In this document: piece by piece, positions 23,101 to 36,654 of the stretch | How positions within the stretch are numbered: position 1 is the stretch's first letter | Layout: every line of letters begins with the position of its first letter | Origin: Sphaerosporella brunnea | Taxonomy: Eukaryota; Ascomycota; Pezizomycetes; Pezizales; Pyronemataceae | Length of the DNA stretch: 64,000 bases | Assembly (NCBI GenBank): GCA_008704415.1 | Contig: VXIS01000084.1 | Coordinates: 62,001 to 126,000, forward strand | Direction: 5' to 3' | The notes under the pieces: model-generated | Databases searched by the model: none | Told to the model about the DNA's origin: nothing | The model's input: only the letters and a program-made list of their open reading frames with translations | Position numbers and translations under genes: made by a program

Positions 23101-25497
23101 TAATACGCCCAACCACCGGATGTCACCCCAGCATTGCTGCGGTCGTCAGCGCGTGTTGCCTCGGCCTAGAAAGACACCTTGCTGTGAGTGTGTCCTGCCC
23201 CGGGATGAGATACCACGAGGGTGTGGTCGTCTGTGCGCAACATCTCACCGGCTGGCCATAGCCATCGTTTGTGCGTTCTCCAACCGCCGGCCGTCGGCGG
23301 GGGCGCACGCTTTCATTCTTGGCAACATCCTGCAGCACCTTCCGTACCCGTAGTGTCTTCACATCCATCCACGCGGAACTGTCTCGCGCGACAGAAATCA
23401 TATTGAGCACACGTTATCCCACATGAAAGCCAGTATGTTCCCAATACACACGAAGGGCGTGTTAACACGTTGGCTGGAGTGGCCGTCGGGGCAACCGTTA
23501 TATCTTTGTTCAAAAAACATCGCATAAAGTGAATAGCTTTGCTCTAAAGATATATCGCTGCAAACTGAATCTGCGCCCCCACAACACGGTCATGTCACCT
23601 GGAGCCGATAGTGTTGTGTTTTTTCCGCTGCCTAGGGGAACGTAGTCAACTCAACACGAATTCGCGCGTATGCCGGATACATAGCACCTTCTTCTTTCCA
23701 CGTGTACGCAGGCCAACCCACGATTCGCAAATCGAGGTGTTACTCACCACTCGGCCACGCCTACGCTGCGTTGCCTGCTTCCCTCTTGACGGTTTCCGCC
23801 ACAACGGATAGTATTGTACTGCGTGGTCGTGGCTGCGCAGTCATCGCCAACCTATATGTGCTCACCAATACCATGTCTGACGATCGCCTGCACTATCACG
23901 CGGCCATTAAAGTACCTTGCTACTCCAAGAAGCCGCCATCCCACGGTTTATGCGGCTTCCTGATGGACCCATGGGTGTAGACACTCCGTGGACGCAAATA
24001 TGCAGCGCAACAGACTCGCCTCCACTCAAAGCCGGGCCGAAGCGCAGAGCAGCGCACCAGACATGGAATACCCCACTGTTGTTCCTCGCCGCAAATTTAA
24101 CCATCACCCGTCCGTCCCACTAGTAAACCGCCGGCCATATTTTCTCTCATGCAGGCGGCAAAATGGGCTGCCAAGCGTTCAGCTGGCAGCGATGCGACGC
24201 CCGACGCTGCGTCATACTGGCCGGCTTCAGGCCGACAACCGCTGGGCCACAACTGTTCAAATTAGTGCGCGCCCAAATCCGTACGGACGGCGGGGTACGC
24301 GGTGTTTGACGTGCCAGGTCCAGGCAACCTACGTTCGCGTTCCAATCGGCACGGTTTATCTCAGCTACAGGCGACTGTCGCCTCCCTTGGTCCGGTCGCG
24401 CAGGTGTCAGTCCGTGGGCGCAGTTTTGGGAATAACGCACACAGAGGTTTCACACAAGGTGGAATCGTAAATAGATCAATGTTCATGGTGGTTCTTAAGT
24501 CGCCCGAGGAACCTTCCGACAATAGTGCTAGGGCTAGTCCTTAACATAATGACCATCACTCGGTTCAGGCTCCTCTCCACCTGACGATGAATCCGATGAC
24601 GAGGGCGTTTGGCTACTCTGGCGTAGCTCTGGCCTGTCCCCGGGCCACGGAATCTCGCGTGGAGGTTGGCAACTGGTTGGCAACCGTTCCTGGCAGTTTC
24701 CCACCCAGCTGTAATACCCATTCCATTGAATTGTTTTGTCCGAGGGTAACAGACCCAAGTTCCAAGGCATGTGTAGCCAGAACACTCCAATCGTGACGGC
24801 ATTGATTTCAATTGCATGTTGATATCGGTTGGTCTGTTCTTCGGTACTGCGTGTGAGGAACGACGCTGCAAGTGGGCACTTTCAATGACAAAACCATGGA
24901 TGATGCGAACGAATAAGGATAGGCGTTCCGGATAGCCAGCCCAAACGGCCATGGCTCGAGGGACGGGTGCTCCCAGGTGCAGAACAGAGAAGGAACGCCA
25001 GGCCCTCTGTTTCGTGAGCCCATACAGCCCAACAGTAGACCATTGCACTGCTGAGGTTATTTTCGTATTACAGTGCATTGGTGCGACGACGACACATTCA
25101 ATATCGCCCACCTCACTTATCAGTTGGGAAGGGCTGAGTGCTTCATGGACGGAGGGTGGTTTAGCCCAGTTCTAAATGGTTCGGGTTGGGGTGGCGGTTT
25201 TGTGGCAGGGGAATATAGATGGCATGCTTATGTCCAAGAACAACTGACCAATTGCATCGCCTCTGCATTGTCACATTCCGAGGCAGCGTAGAAGTCCAGG
25301 GAGCGCCGCAGTCTCGGCACACAGCACTCAATGGCCACAATTTCGTGCTGTATCGGGTAATATCCGGTTGGGAAAAAAAAGGGGCGATGTATTGCGTATC
25401 ACAGCGAGGTTTGATTTCATGCTGGGATGTGTGATGGTCAAGCGGGAGAGGATGTCTTGGGGAAGGGGAAGGGGACAATATTTTTTTTTTTAAGCGT
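17187..25497. other. Long gene-poor stretch
   Basis: I find no recognisable coding region, tRNA or bounded element in these 8.3 kb. Frames up to 211 codons exist, but they overlap each other and lack domains. A T-run of 10 is at about 18295 and a C-run at about 21861. Confidence 0.35.
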
Positions 25498-25623
25498 TTC
25501 CTGCGGCTGGAGTTCGCAGCCGGCCCGCCCGTCATAATACAGCCCAAACAGCCAGCCGGGCTTTTTTAACAACCCGACGCAGCCAGATGCAGCCGGCCAG
25601 GCAGGCTGGCTACTGACAACACT
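25498..25623. mobile_element. Possible hAT-type terminal fragment
   Basis: Read on the minus strand from 25623, the sequence starts CAGTGTTGTCAGTAGCCAGC and is full of GGC/GCC words (GCCGGC, CCGGCTGGC), like hAT termini. No matching left end or target duplication was found, so this is a one-ended candidate. Confidence 0.3.
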
Positions 25624-28600
25624 GCTTACATGGTCCCTTGTCCGCGCCCGCTTGTTTGCCTGACCAAGGCACGGGGTCTTCTGCGACGGAGGCAAAGCAA
25701 GAGACGGAGCCCGAAAATTCAATAAGAGCACAGAGGATGTCGTCCATCAAAGGTCAAGGATCAATCGTCAGCGCCGAGAGGTCTACCCCCCGACCCGACC
25801 GTTCAATAGTCACCCGTCGTCTACCCGCGTCCGAAAACAAACTGACCAGATCGGAATACATGACCGTTAGGTGAACACTTCAATTTGAGGTTACTCAATG
25901 ATCGCCGAAGCGATGGGCAATGATGCGAGGTCCGCGGCGCCGATCAGTGAAGGACACTATGTGGCAACCAGAGACGCAGAATGCTAACCAGGTGTTGGTG
26001 TGGGTTGACGATTGCGGTCATCTTTAAAGACCAATCCGCTTCGATTGACCCGGAACGTAGCATCTACCCCTCTGATTTTTCAGAAGTGCTATTTCACGAG
26101 GGACGAGTGACGTTGTACAGGCCGAGTGACGTGTTGCTTGACGATCAACGTTTGCGGTGGGTAGTTGTTGGACCAGACGAGGCCAGGTGACGACTAAGTG
26201 TTCGGTAAGCCCGGCCCTCAGGCCGCTGAAGCACTGATAGGAATTCCGCTGTCGACAATGGAGGCTGTTAAACCTGTGGCTGTGAGAATACACGAGATGG
26301 TAGCGTGCACAATCTAAACACTTGACATCGTGTAAACAAGTCAAGCCGGGAGTGCTGGCGAGCAGAGACACACTGAAGATGTGTAGGCGACGGGTATGGA
26401 CATGGTTCTGAAACGATTTTGCAGGTGGCCAAAATTTGCGAACAAAACGTTGATGCAACCTAGTTTCCAAATTTCTGGTGCTGTCGTGCCCAAAACCTTT
26501 ATGGTCGGAGATATACCATCAATTGGAAGACGTCAGTCATGAAAAATGGAGGAGAAGCAGTGAATTGGTCAAACAATTATCTCAAATACCGTCACGCTCC
26601 ACTTCCATCGTGCTCTCAGTTTCAAGCGCTCTACAAAATATGACCAACCCAGAGCATGAGATGTCATTATACCCCTTTGGTGGCAACCTGGACCGAGTGC
26701 AGGCTGACTCCGTGCATGCACACCGACTTCGTGATGAGGCAATTGTGACGCATGGAGGTCGGTCTGCCATGGGGATCATTATCCACCCTACCAGAATATC
26801 ACAGTTGGGACAGAGTTAATACCGCGCACTTGCGAAATCGCCCAGCAACCACGTCGCCAATAGCATGTTCGTCTCCCACAACGGGTTCCTATAGGCATCT
26901 TCACCGGCGCCGTGAAACGAGCTCCCTACGATCCGCAATTAACCCCTATATCGGATCCGCGCGGGACGTGTGGCACCATCTCAGCGACGATCACATGGAC
27001 CAACAGGTCCAAATTGCGATCAGTCTGGCTGCTGAAGAGTGGCGTACACATCGTCCTGCCATGCGTTCGGTTCAGTTACGGGGCTCCGTAATCGAGCAAC
27101 AATCAGTGCAGGTCGGAATCAGCGGTGTGGCCTTCATGAATTCGGCCCTCAACGTGCATGCTTTCCATAGGGTCGGTGAATCGTGCACGTTTACAATAAT
27201 CCGTCCCTCCTTAAAACGCGACTTGCGGCTTCCTGTCGATTGGAGAACGGCCACAAGGACGAAAAACACGGTACTCTGCTTGTATGCGGCGGCATCAGGA
27301 GAAAGGTACTGCATATGTTCCGGACCGTATCCGAATGAGCCGGTTTTGACTTCAAAGTTTACCTACGCAGGCTACAGGGCCCGAGTTCGGCCTTCCCCTG
27401 AAAAACGGCTTTTTGAATACTTACACCACCACCTCCGCCACATGCTTCCGCGCCGGCTGTTCAAAACCGTCAAGGCTGGCTTTCTAATTCTCTGCTGGAT
27501 AGATCCTATCTCACGCTGCCTTACGATCGTCTGCCGCAATAGTTCCTGAATATATTCCCATTTCAGCTGTGCAGCCACTTAGTAGAGTGCCGCGACCCGT
27601 AGCGGCGCTTATAGGCATGGTGGAAATTTTCCTGCTCCCCGATTCCAAGGTAGGACGGATCGCCGGTCTCCCGTCATTGACGATCGGAGGCCTGTGACTA
27701 ACGCCTGAAGCGCTCCGAGGTGCTAGAGGTTTCTTCATCAAAGTTCCCAAACTGCTGTTTGACACTGCATACAGCGCTTCCAGGCTAGAAAGGGCCAGCT
27801 CGTTGAATATGTTTACGCCTCGAGAAGCGCGGCATGCAAAGAGTGGTGATCAGGGACGGAAACCAGGCAAAGGAGCGCAACCTTACCATCACTCCAGCAG
27901 CGAGGATATGGCAACCGTGGGATCACCGAAACTGGCGGGATGCCACCGCATAGAACACGTAAGCAAAAACTGGGGTATCGAATCTATGGCTGGCATCATT
28001 CGAGGCCTGGAGGTGTCGTGTGGAGACGCGGATATGCCTGGTTGATAGGTCACCGGCTGATCGCTGCAAAAATCCAATCTTCAATGATATTCGCCACTGC
28101 GTCGTGGCGGCCGTGAACTTTGAAGGACATTCACGCGCGGGCACTACCTTGTGAATAGGCCGTTCCAGTGAGACTATGGCGTTCTGTTCGCGCTGTGTTC
28201 TCTTACCGGCGGGAACCTATATACACTGCAGCGGGCGTTTAGGATGGTAGATTAGTAGCTGTTAACAAGTCTCGTGTGTGTGCTCTCTGACCCTGCACAG
28301 CGACTCGTGCTCACAAATTCGAATATTCTCGTCGATTGATGTCGTTGGAAATGGACCTCTTTATGATCCGCAGCAACCCCAACTAGACAAAACCATGCGA
28401 TGGAAGCCGGATACTACGTGTATACGAACGCCTGCAACTGCAACATAATGTTTTCTTTCTGGAGGGTGCGGGCGGATGTACCCCTCATGTTGAGTACCTG
28501 GCATTAATCGCACTCGCATGCTTATTCAGGCGGAATGGCTTCCAGGTAGCCGCAATTCAGGCGGCATTACTCCGTCTCCGCCGGCACTCGCATGCGAGCA

Positions 28601-30806
28601 GATTCAGGCGGAGACACATACATGCTGTCGACAATCCAGCGCGTGCATCAGCATGCCGCCAGCATCGCTGGTTGAGACCGCAATGCTACAAAGGCCACCT
28701 TCTAATGCCCCTATTGGCCAATCGGTGCAACTTTGCTTCCTGAATTTTCAGCAGCTGGCCAATGTGTACCAAGTGGTTTCGCTTACCTCGATGATTCAGG
28801 AGCTTCAACAACGCTGCGAAGGAGATCGTTAGCAGATTCTAGCAAACGCTGCGGTGGCCCACGGCTGTTCTCTCCTGGAAGAAGGTGCAAAGACGTCAGA
28901 CAATTTGCCATATCGGCAGTTGATCCGCCGTCGCTGAATCGTACAGGCATTTGTACGCATCAGCCCGCATTCCCTGGAAGTCCTCAAGACTGTATGATTG
29001 GAGTACCTCAAACTGCGGCTCCTGGGGTTCCAGGACCTCCTGGGAGTCTCGCTTCAGCTGCTAACGAAGCTCTGGCTCATCCGGGCTCCACGTCATGCTG
29101 TTGTTGATCCACGTTACCGCTGTGCGCGCTCACCCCGCATGTCTGCCAAACTTGAAAAAGTTCTACACTGCCGAACTGTTGACAACGGTAACATGTCAAC
29201 TGGTCTGGTTCGAACTTGTCTTTGTCTTCATCGTCAGATTCGCAGCATGTTTCGGTTCCTGAAGATATTAGGAACCAGAGGGTGGGTATTCAGGAGAGAC
29301 TAGGACATAGGGAAGCCTAGGTACATAAATTCAGTCGGCTGACAGCCGCATAGTGCAATGGAATGGTGTAGTAACCGGGGCGATGACAGAGCTGGATCCG
29401 AACCCTGAGGATGTGTTAAAACCACCGTTCTCCTCTCTATGCTCCGGCGGGAAATCGTACCTGGCGAAATTTTGACTCCAGTGCGCTTACCTGGTGAGGC
29501 ACCCCTCAATTATCAGTCATCGACATGTCCGGCCTCCCGTCTGTCTATGTTTGGGCTCTCTGCTTCATTCAAGAAGCCGGGCCAGCCAGCATGATACATG
29601 GTCTCGCTTCGAGGTCTACCAATGTCTACTAAACCTGTCTGCGGACAACCAATATTGATTATCGCAACAACCCAGCAGATCTAATCCCTCCAATCATTGT
29701 GCTGCGGCTCGTGTATCGTAGACCTCCTGATAAGTGTTCGGTACTCTCTGTAAAATGGAGAGTGATTGACAATGTTGGACACATACATTATCATGGCGCG
29801 CTATAAGGAAATCATCAAACAATTACACTTCCCGTACAGCACCTGGAAACCATGCGGGGTGACAACTGACCGTACCGGGAGGCGTAGTTCTTGATGTGGA
29901 CGTGGCGGAACATCCGATGGGACTATCTCTCAGGCTTTGTTACTCGCCAATGTACAAGAGTGTAGGCTTGCTGATCCACGTGACCTGGATCAGTCAACTC
30001 CCGGGCTGTGGTCGCGCTACTGGCAACTGGCACGCGTGCCGGGCATCGAATCCGTGGACGAGCGAAGTGAGAAGACAGGTGGGCAATGACGATCCACGGA
30101 CGCATGAGCACAGTAGTGAGGGTTCACTCCACGAGGTGATCGAACAGGCGACTGACGACACTGACGAGATCCCGTACATTGCAGAGACGAGGGACGCAGC
30201 ATAACACCATTGATGGTCGGACTCCCCCCGCATGTAGAAGGTCGGGATACCCGCGGTGAATCGTACACAGGCCCGTCTCGGATTTGCGGGTGATCCACGC
30301 AACGGTTGCCCGCGATGCCTAGTGTCTGCGATCGACATTCATTAGTCGGTCCCCGAAGCATGGCCATCGACTGAGGGCGATTATTCCACGCGTGGAGATT
30401 TTCCCAGTTGAACGGTCTTCCAGAAGGGTGCCAGTTCCATGATGCTTGCGAGCTTGCTGCTTTGGCGATGATTCTGCAGGAGGCATTAGCAAACTTGCTT
30501 GCCTAGCATTGGCCTGGTTCGACGGTGTCAGCCCAGTGATGATCCCCCGATATTGTAACTGCAACCGCCTGGGCGTGACAACTTCAAGACGGCGTTTTGT
30601 GTCGCGCCCAAAACCAACACGGCGAGATGTATCAGATAAGATGAGATAACAAGCGGTCGGCGTCAATCATGAACTAAGCGCGCCACTAGCGCGGCAACCG
30701 TCTCCATGGCAACGCGCAGTTTGTTTGTTTTGATTACACGCAACCCGCGACTCAACGAAACCAGAACATCACCAGCAACCATCATCATCACCGTCGACTC
30801 GCAACG
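25624..30806. other. Gene-poor stretch
   Basis: The longest frame (265 codons, 26752-27549, plus) has no recognised motif and conflicting frames on the other strand. Nothing else supported. Confidence 0.35.
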
Positions 30807-33020
30807 ATGCCGCTCCCATCTACGCCGTCCCGCCTCGCGACCTCCGCCGTCGTCGACGATACCCCCCTGCGATCGAACTCGGCCCCGTTTGGCCTATACC
30901 CGAAGCGATCGTCATCTAGGCTCTCATCCAAGCTCTCATCCACGACTGCAGCACCAGCGAGCACTGCGCCGCGTTCGAGCGCATTCGCCGGCCCTTCAAA
31001 CGCGACGCGTGCGGAAATGGACCCGGTTTTGCGCCACGAGCTGTCGGGTGCGGTGTTCTCTGACCTTCCGGCGTTCATCGACCGGTTCTTCCCGCCGACC
31101 GACCAGATCGCGCAGCTGTTCGAGCACGCGCTCGACACCGGCCTCTACGATGCCGCCGACGCGCACTGGACGAAGTGGCCTCCAGTCGCCGCAGAGCGCA
31201 GCGTGCTTTCTTTCTTCCAGGACGTCGTGGACAACTCGCTGTTGCATCATCTATCCTGCGACGCGACTACCGACCGTCGTCGCGTCTACCGCTTCGTGCC
31301 ATCCAACGAGGCGCCGCTCCGCAACGGCGACTGCATGCGCAAAACCGATCTCCTCTTGACCACTCAAGCTCCGCTCGAACGCGTCGACTTCGCCTCGCTG
31401 CGCCACCTGCGCTACGACTGGTCTACGGTGCGTGTGGTCGGAGAGCTCAAGTGCAACCCGAGCGAATCCAACAAGGACGGCACCCTGATGCAGCTGGCCA
31501 ACTACGCACGCGAGGTCTTCGGCGCGCAGCCTGGCCGCCGGTGGCTACATGCCTTCACGCTCTGCGGGTCGAATCTCAGAGCGTGGCTGTTCGACCGCTC
31601 CGGCGCGATTGGATCGCAGTTGGTGAACATGAACGCCCAGCCGCTTATGTTTTTGAGGATCGTCTGTGGTTACGCCATGATGGATGCGACGGAGATTGGT
31701 TTTGATCCGGATATCAAGTGGGATGTTGGCGGTGAATGCGTATACGATCCCACGGTCGCGTTCGTAGGCGGTGGCCGGCCTTACATCTATGCAACCAATC
31801 GCGATGGCGCAGTCGACAAGCTTGAATTGGAACCCACGGCCCTCTTTGCCCGGCACGCGATCGTCTCTCGGGGTAGTGTTTGCTGGAAAGCCCGACCGTA
31901 TCGGGAGAGCGCACGTACGTCGGAGGATTCATGGCGTTACGTTGTGAAAGACCAGTGGCGCGCCGCCGAACGTCAATCGGAAGCCGAGATCATATCCGCC
32001 ATGCGTGCCTACGAAGGCCCAAACATTGGGCTTCCACGCTACACGTCCTTCGGCGACCACCAGCAAGATGGCAAAGCAGTCGATATTGTCTCAGTTGTGC
32101 GTCGTGATCTTGTATCCGCGAAGAGCGCCGATCAGGAACCCGCCGATGCGGACACCGTCAGCATGCCGCCACCACAGAAACCTGCCTGGAGCGCCTCGCA
32201 CACTGCGACGTCATCACGAAAGCGAAAACACGCTGACCCCGCGGCCCCCTCGTCCTCCACCAAGAAGATCAAACGCTCAGTCGAGGGCAGCGGCAGCATG
32301 CCCCAGAAACCGGCCGGCGATGCTGCGCCGCCGCAATGCAACAACCGGATCTTCTCCCGCTTGGTCATGTCTCCCATTGGGAAGAGCCTCGACAAATTCA
32401 GCAGCTACACGGAGCTTCTCTCGGCGATTCGCGATGCCATCCGTGGCCACAGCAATCTTTACCACAACCACGAGATCCTGCACCGCGACGTCTCAGTGTA
32501 CAACATTCTTATCGCACGCCCGGAGCACGGCTGCGGGGCCGGAATCCTGATCGATCTTGACCTCGCCATATCGCGCAACAGACTGAAAAATTCCGGCGCG
32601 TCCCACCGTACCGGAACCCCAGACTTCATGGCGGTTGGTCTCCTCAGCGGCCAGCCTCACCGCCCTCGCCATGACCTCGAGAGCTTCTTCTTCGTGCTCC
32701 TCTGGCTCGCGACCTTCTACGACGGACGTGGACAACGGCGTGAGGAAATGGCCGGTGAGGCGGACACAGTATTCCACGCGTGCAATAACATTCTCGGCGG
32801 GAGCTTTGTGCAGCTGGCCATGACGAAGTCAGGATACGTGAGCCTCGAGAACTTCGACAACATGTGCCTGTCATTCCTGGATGAGCAGGCTCGCGAGCAG
32901 CTAGGCCCGCTGCTGGCAGAGTGGCGCGACCTCTTGTTCCCCGCGGCGGATGAGGAAGGCCTCTGGGAGGCAATGATCGAAGCGTGCGATCGCCGAATCG
33001 TCGGGTTGCAGAGCGAGTAG
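30807..33020 (+). CDS. FunK1-family protein kinase, complete (737 aa)
   Basis: An uninterrupted frame from ATG 30807 to TAG 33018-33020. Residues 1-70 are Ser/Ala-rich. The FunK1 upstream region follows, with RVVGELKCNP (209-218), QLANYAREVFG (229-239), FTLCG (250-254) and EIGFDP (296-301). VVKDQW places the likely ATP-binding lysine at 381. Residues about 440-500 are a basic Ser/Pro linker with nuclear-localisation-like clusters (RKRKH, KKIKR). The catalytic loop is HRDVSVYNI, with D561 and N566. The metal-binding motif is D583-L-D585 instead of DFG, and GTPDFMA is the P+1/APE region. RHDLESFFFVLLW (621-633) is the FunK1 signature helix. Key residues are present, so it is probably active; the substrate is unknown. 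High GC compared with its flanks. It is the only complete member of the family in the window. Confidence 0.95.
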   Translation: MPLPSTPSRLATSAVVDDTPLRSNSAPFGLYPKRSSSRLSSKLSSTTAAPASTAPRSSAFAGPSNATRAEMDPVLRHELSGAVFSDLPAFIDRFFPPTDQIAQLFEHALDTGLYDAADAHWTKWPPVAAERSVLSFFQDVVDNSLLHHLSCDATTDRRRVYRFVPSNEAPLRNGDCMRKTDLLLTTQAPLERVDFASLRHLRYDWSTVRVVGELKCNPSESNKDGTLMQLANYAREVFGAQPGRRWLHAFTLCGSNLRAWLFDRSGAIGSQLVNMNAQPLMFLRIVCGYAMMDATEIGFDPDIKWDVGGECVYDPTVAFVGGGRPYIYATNRDGAVDKLELEPTALFARHAIVSRGSVCWKARPYRESARTSEDSWRYVVKDQWRAAERQSEAEIISAMRAYEGPNIGLPRYTSFGDHQQDGKAVDIVSVVRRDLVSAKSADQEPADADTVSMPPPQKPAWSASHTATSSRKRKHADPAAPSSSTKKIKRSVEGSGSMPQKPAGDAAPPQCNNRIFSRLVMSPIGKSLDKFSSYTELLSAIRDAIRGHSNLYHNHEILHRDVSVYNILIARPEHGCGAGILIDLDLAISRNRLKNSGASHRTGTPDFMAVGLLSGQPHRPRHDLESFFFVLLWLATFYDGRGQRREEMAGEADTVFHACNNILGGSFVQLAMTKSGYVSLENFDNMCLSFLDEQAREQLGPLLAEWRDLLFPAADEEGLWEAMIEACDRRIVGLQSE

Positions 33021-36000
33021 TTCCGAGAGTACCGCTTGTCGAGGAAACCAACGTTGAACGCACAGATGGCTGTATATCCTGACCCGCGCGGCCGGCGCCC
33101 GGGGGTGCGGGGTGAGTTGATCAAGGTGGCGGCGTAATCAGGAAAAACAGGGTGGGAACACGGGGTCGCGTCGCGCGTTGTAGCCTTGGGCGCGGGCCGC
33201 TTGTGGGGTGAGCTTCGTGGTTGTGCATCGCGGGCGGGAACCCGCGTGGGAACATGACGTGGCGGGCCGGGGCAGGGCGGGCTTTTGCGGTCGTGGTTGG
33301 TGGGCATCGCGTGTGGGAACCCCGGAGGAAACCGGGCAGGGGCACAGCGGACCTTCGGGCGGGCATCGTGACTGTGTAGATTATTGGGAGAATATGTAAC
33401 GGTGGAGGAGGAGGACGAGTGGGTGTTATGCGGATCTCTTTGCGGTTGGACAGGACATGTAGTTTAGGATATTGCATTGGAGGCCCGAAATCGACGACGT
33501 TCAATGTGCTTTGGATCAGATATCGATGGTGGTCACTGTCTTCGTCGCTCGACCAAGCACACGGAGTCAGTTGCAGCTTGCGTGTATAACGGATCCTTAC
33601 TCGGAGCCAGCATATGATCATACCAAATTGCGGGTTCGGACACAAAGCCAGCTGGAACAAACCCTGCGGTCGGATAAGTGTTTCCCACAAGGCTAGAAAA
33701 CCACCGCTCTGGACCGAGCACACGGCGTTTGTCTTCCCGACACTGATCGCTGTTGATGTTAGCACGGGTTTTTGTTAGCGTTCGGTGGAGAGCGCTCAGC
33801 AACGCGACGCTGTCTTCGCAAATCGACTGCGCGACATGCGCGCGGCCGCCGGTCTGACCGGGCGCAACTGCCAGCGGCGGCCAGGCCTGGTAGATGTGCG
33901 CTGTGACTTTGCCTGGGACGTGGGAACGTCCTCTGGCTCGCTCACAATGCTGGCCGTGCGAAGGAAACACATCACATCGCTAAAACCTGCCTGTAGTTGC
34001 CACGGTACAATTATCCTGGAGAAAACAGGCCTGTTCCAGGCACAGACGCGGAGCTTCCAAAAGCCCACGGGCGGCTGCAGGTTTTTGCGCGCTGCAGAGC
34101 CTCGGCCGAAGGGTTGCGTCGCCCGCAAGAGGTTGATTTTTCCGCAACGCGAGCGCCTGTCTCTCGTTCTTGAAAGCGAGCCGGTCTTGAGCGCAGATTC
34201 ACGGAGGGCGGTGTGTTGGCGGATCCACGGGTTAGTGCCGTGGCTGTAGGTACGGTGGCGATTGTGGCTGGCTTGATGTAACTAAACGGTTCGCAATGGC
34301 GACTCCCAATGTTGTAGTTCCACCGCAACAGGCCGGTTCGTTTGATCTCGCAGGACAACTATTGTTGGGCTTCTCGAACGGTCTTTTTTCGCAGCTTTGG
34401 CACCAGCCGCGGGATGCGCGCCCAACGCAGCTGTGGCACGGAGCAGAGCATGCACCTGCCCAGCACCGGGCCACGTGCGCACCAGCGCAGCTGCTGAGTC
34501 AATAAGTGACTGCGAGGAGATTTCACAAACACGGTACCACCATGCGTGAGAGTGTATTTTCGGGACCAGGGCCTGGCCAACATCCGCACGTTGGGCGCGC
34601 TGCTCTGCGAATCCAAGATGCTAGTTCCAACGCTTACGCTGTTTCCGCCGAGTGGGCCGCTTGCCGTTGCTTCCGGGTTCCAACGCGACGCTATGTGTCT
34701 CGTATCTTCACCACGCTGGGAGACATCGGGCCAGGAAGGCTTGCGCGCCGCCAAATGTTTGGTGCATGCGCTGGGTCTGAGGATGAGCCGTGGCGGCCGC
34801 TGGGATGGAGTAGCGGTCATCCATGTTAGGAAGGCTATGTCAGATGCCGCATGGACAATGGCAAGCAAAGTCGAGCGCGCGATACGCCCACTTGCATCGG
34901 TGACTGACTGTTCTCCGCCCGTAGCGTGCCAGCGTCAAGGAATTTCCAGCCTGTTGTCTGTAAACGATCCAGCGTTGCTTTATGGACACGCCTCCGTTCA
35001 TAACGGTTGCGGCTTTCTCTGGCGGAGGGCGGTCAACGGTCGGGGGTTAAGCCGTCCAATCGATGCCAGGCCCCCGCATCAACCTTCACCATCTTATTCT
35101 CGAGATACCCCCTCGTCGGAACAGTTGTTTGATCGAACAGGACGGAGGAAGACACAACACCGTCTGGCGGGGGTTGATGAGATCGGTGCGGTCACAAATG
35201 TAGCGTTCGTTGGCCGGAAACTCACCCAAAAGGCAGCCCCGCGCCCACAAACCTACGACGACTGTGAGGGCCGCATGCACCCCTCACGGCGCGTCCCATC
35301 TTCCAGCAAAGCACAACTGCTTCGTGGAGCTACCGCTACCGAGACACATCGTTACATCGGTCAGTTTCGGATCGTCCGGCGCTTGAATATACACCGAGTT
35401 CTACGCAGAGTAATACTTTGACCTGACGCGCGGCGAAACCCACCGGCCTCGCAGCGGTGGGGCCATGCTCCAGGCTCCCATCTGCGGAACACCGAGGGTC
35501 TGCACACTCAACGAAAACACCATGGCTGCAGCGCACACGGGCCGTGCGGGATGCGGCGCAAGTACAGCTAACTGGCCCCGGCCCTGCCGGTTGGGGACTC
35601 ATCCCAGGTTGGGCGAATTGCTGGCCGCCTGGCGTGAGCCGGATGGGCCAGTTCCGGCGGTGTGCGGTGGGTCCAGACCGACGCAGGCCCGGGGTCCGTT
35701 GTGGTTGGAAATTCGATGCGTACTGATCCTGATTATCCTGAGGCGACGGCCCCACCCGCCGGTGCCATCAGCGCTGGTACGTTCGCATTTATGCCCAAGT
35801 TGGATCGGCGACGCCGTGCCGGCCAAAATGTGGATTCACGCGACCAGCGTCACCGGACCAGTGGAGCCGCTATTCGCAGGCGACCTGATCGGGTTGTCGA
35901 GTGAGTGCAGAAACTTAAGGAGTGCTGTAGATGGCTGCCACAGATGCTCGCGCTGTGGTGCGTTGTGGAAAACGACGTGGGATGGAAGCACTGTGGTTGG

Positions 36001-36654
36001 CGGTGGCTGTTAGTGGCAGGGCTTTTCTGGCAGGATTTTTTGGGGGGGAAGGGGTTTGGCCATGTTGTTTTCGGGCTCACATATATCAAAAACAGAGGTC
36101 AATCCCACTCTTACTTACCATTCCCTGTACCGCTGCAGACAAGGAAATCTCGCAAAGTCGCAGAGACGCGCGCAGGAGATGCCTGACAGTTCGCAAGCAA
36201 ACGGTAGAAAGCACCTTCCGCCAAATCCAACCCTTTTGCAGGCTAGCAAAGACAGCGTCGCCGCAATACAGCATTGTTAAGATCAAATGGCTTGATGGAT
36301 GTATCCACCCTCCGCCTCTCTCGCACCAGCTGACACTGCCTTCAACAGCGCAGCGTGGTGCGTGCGCCATCGCTCGATGCACTCGAATAGAATCTCCGTC
36401 GTCTCCGCCGTTTCGCGTTAGCAGAACCAGCATCGGCCACCTTCGCGCCTGCTGGCATGGCGCCGTCAAGGCTCGTCAGGTTTCGGCTGGAAATGCGTGC
36501 AGCCATGGACCGCTGCCGCTCTATTGGCCCGGTAGGAGGTTGTAGAGGGTGGAGATATTTTGGTCTCTCGGAATCTCCTGGCGTTGGTCTGCTTATTCCA
36601 CGGAGTGCTCGCTCACATCTGGAGATGACGCAGCTTTTGTAGCTACTACGTTAC
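33021..36654. other. Intergenic, no supported gene
   Basis: Several frames of 100-290 codons, the longest 34546-35421 plus, but with strong competing frames and no domain. This may be decayed coding DNA; I cannot assign it. Confidence 0.35.

Noticed and set aside
24534..25111. Minus frames ending in an acidic Ser-rich tail (SSSDSSSGGEEPEPSDG)
   Set aside because: The tail looks coding, but the upstream part switches frame without a credible intron and has no domain.
26752..27549. 265-codon plus frame
   Set aside because: No motif, and competing frames on the opposite strand; I cannot separate it from chance.
30706..31705. Long Arg/Ser-rich plus frames and long minus frames over the FunK1 gene
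   Set aside because: Shadows of the high-GC FunK1 coding sequence.
34546..35421. 291-codon plus frame, the longest unassigned one
   Set aside because: Composition is not protein-like throughout, there is an overlapping 169-codon minus frame, and no family is recognisable.
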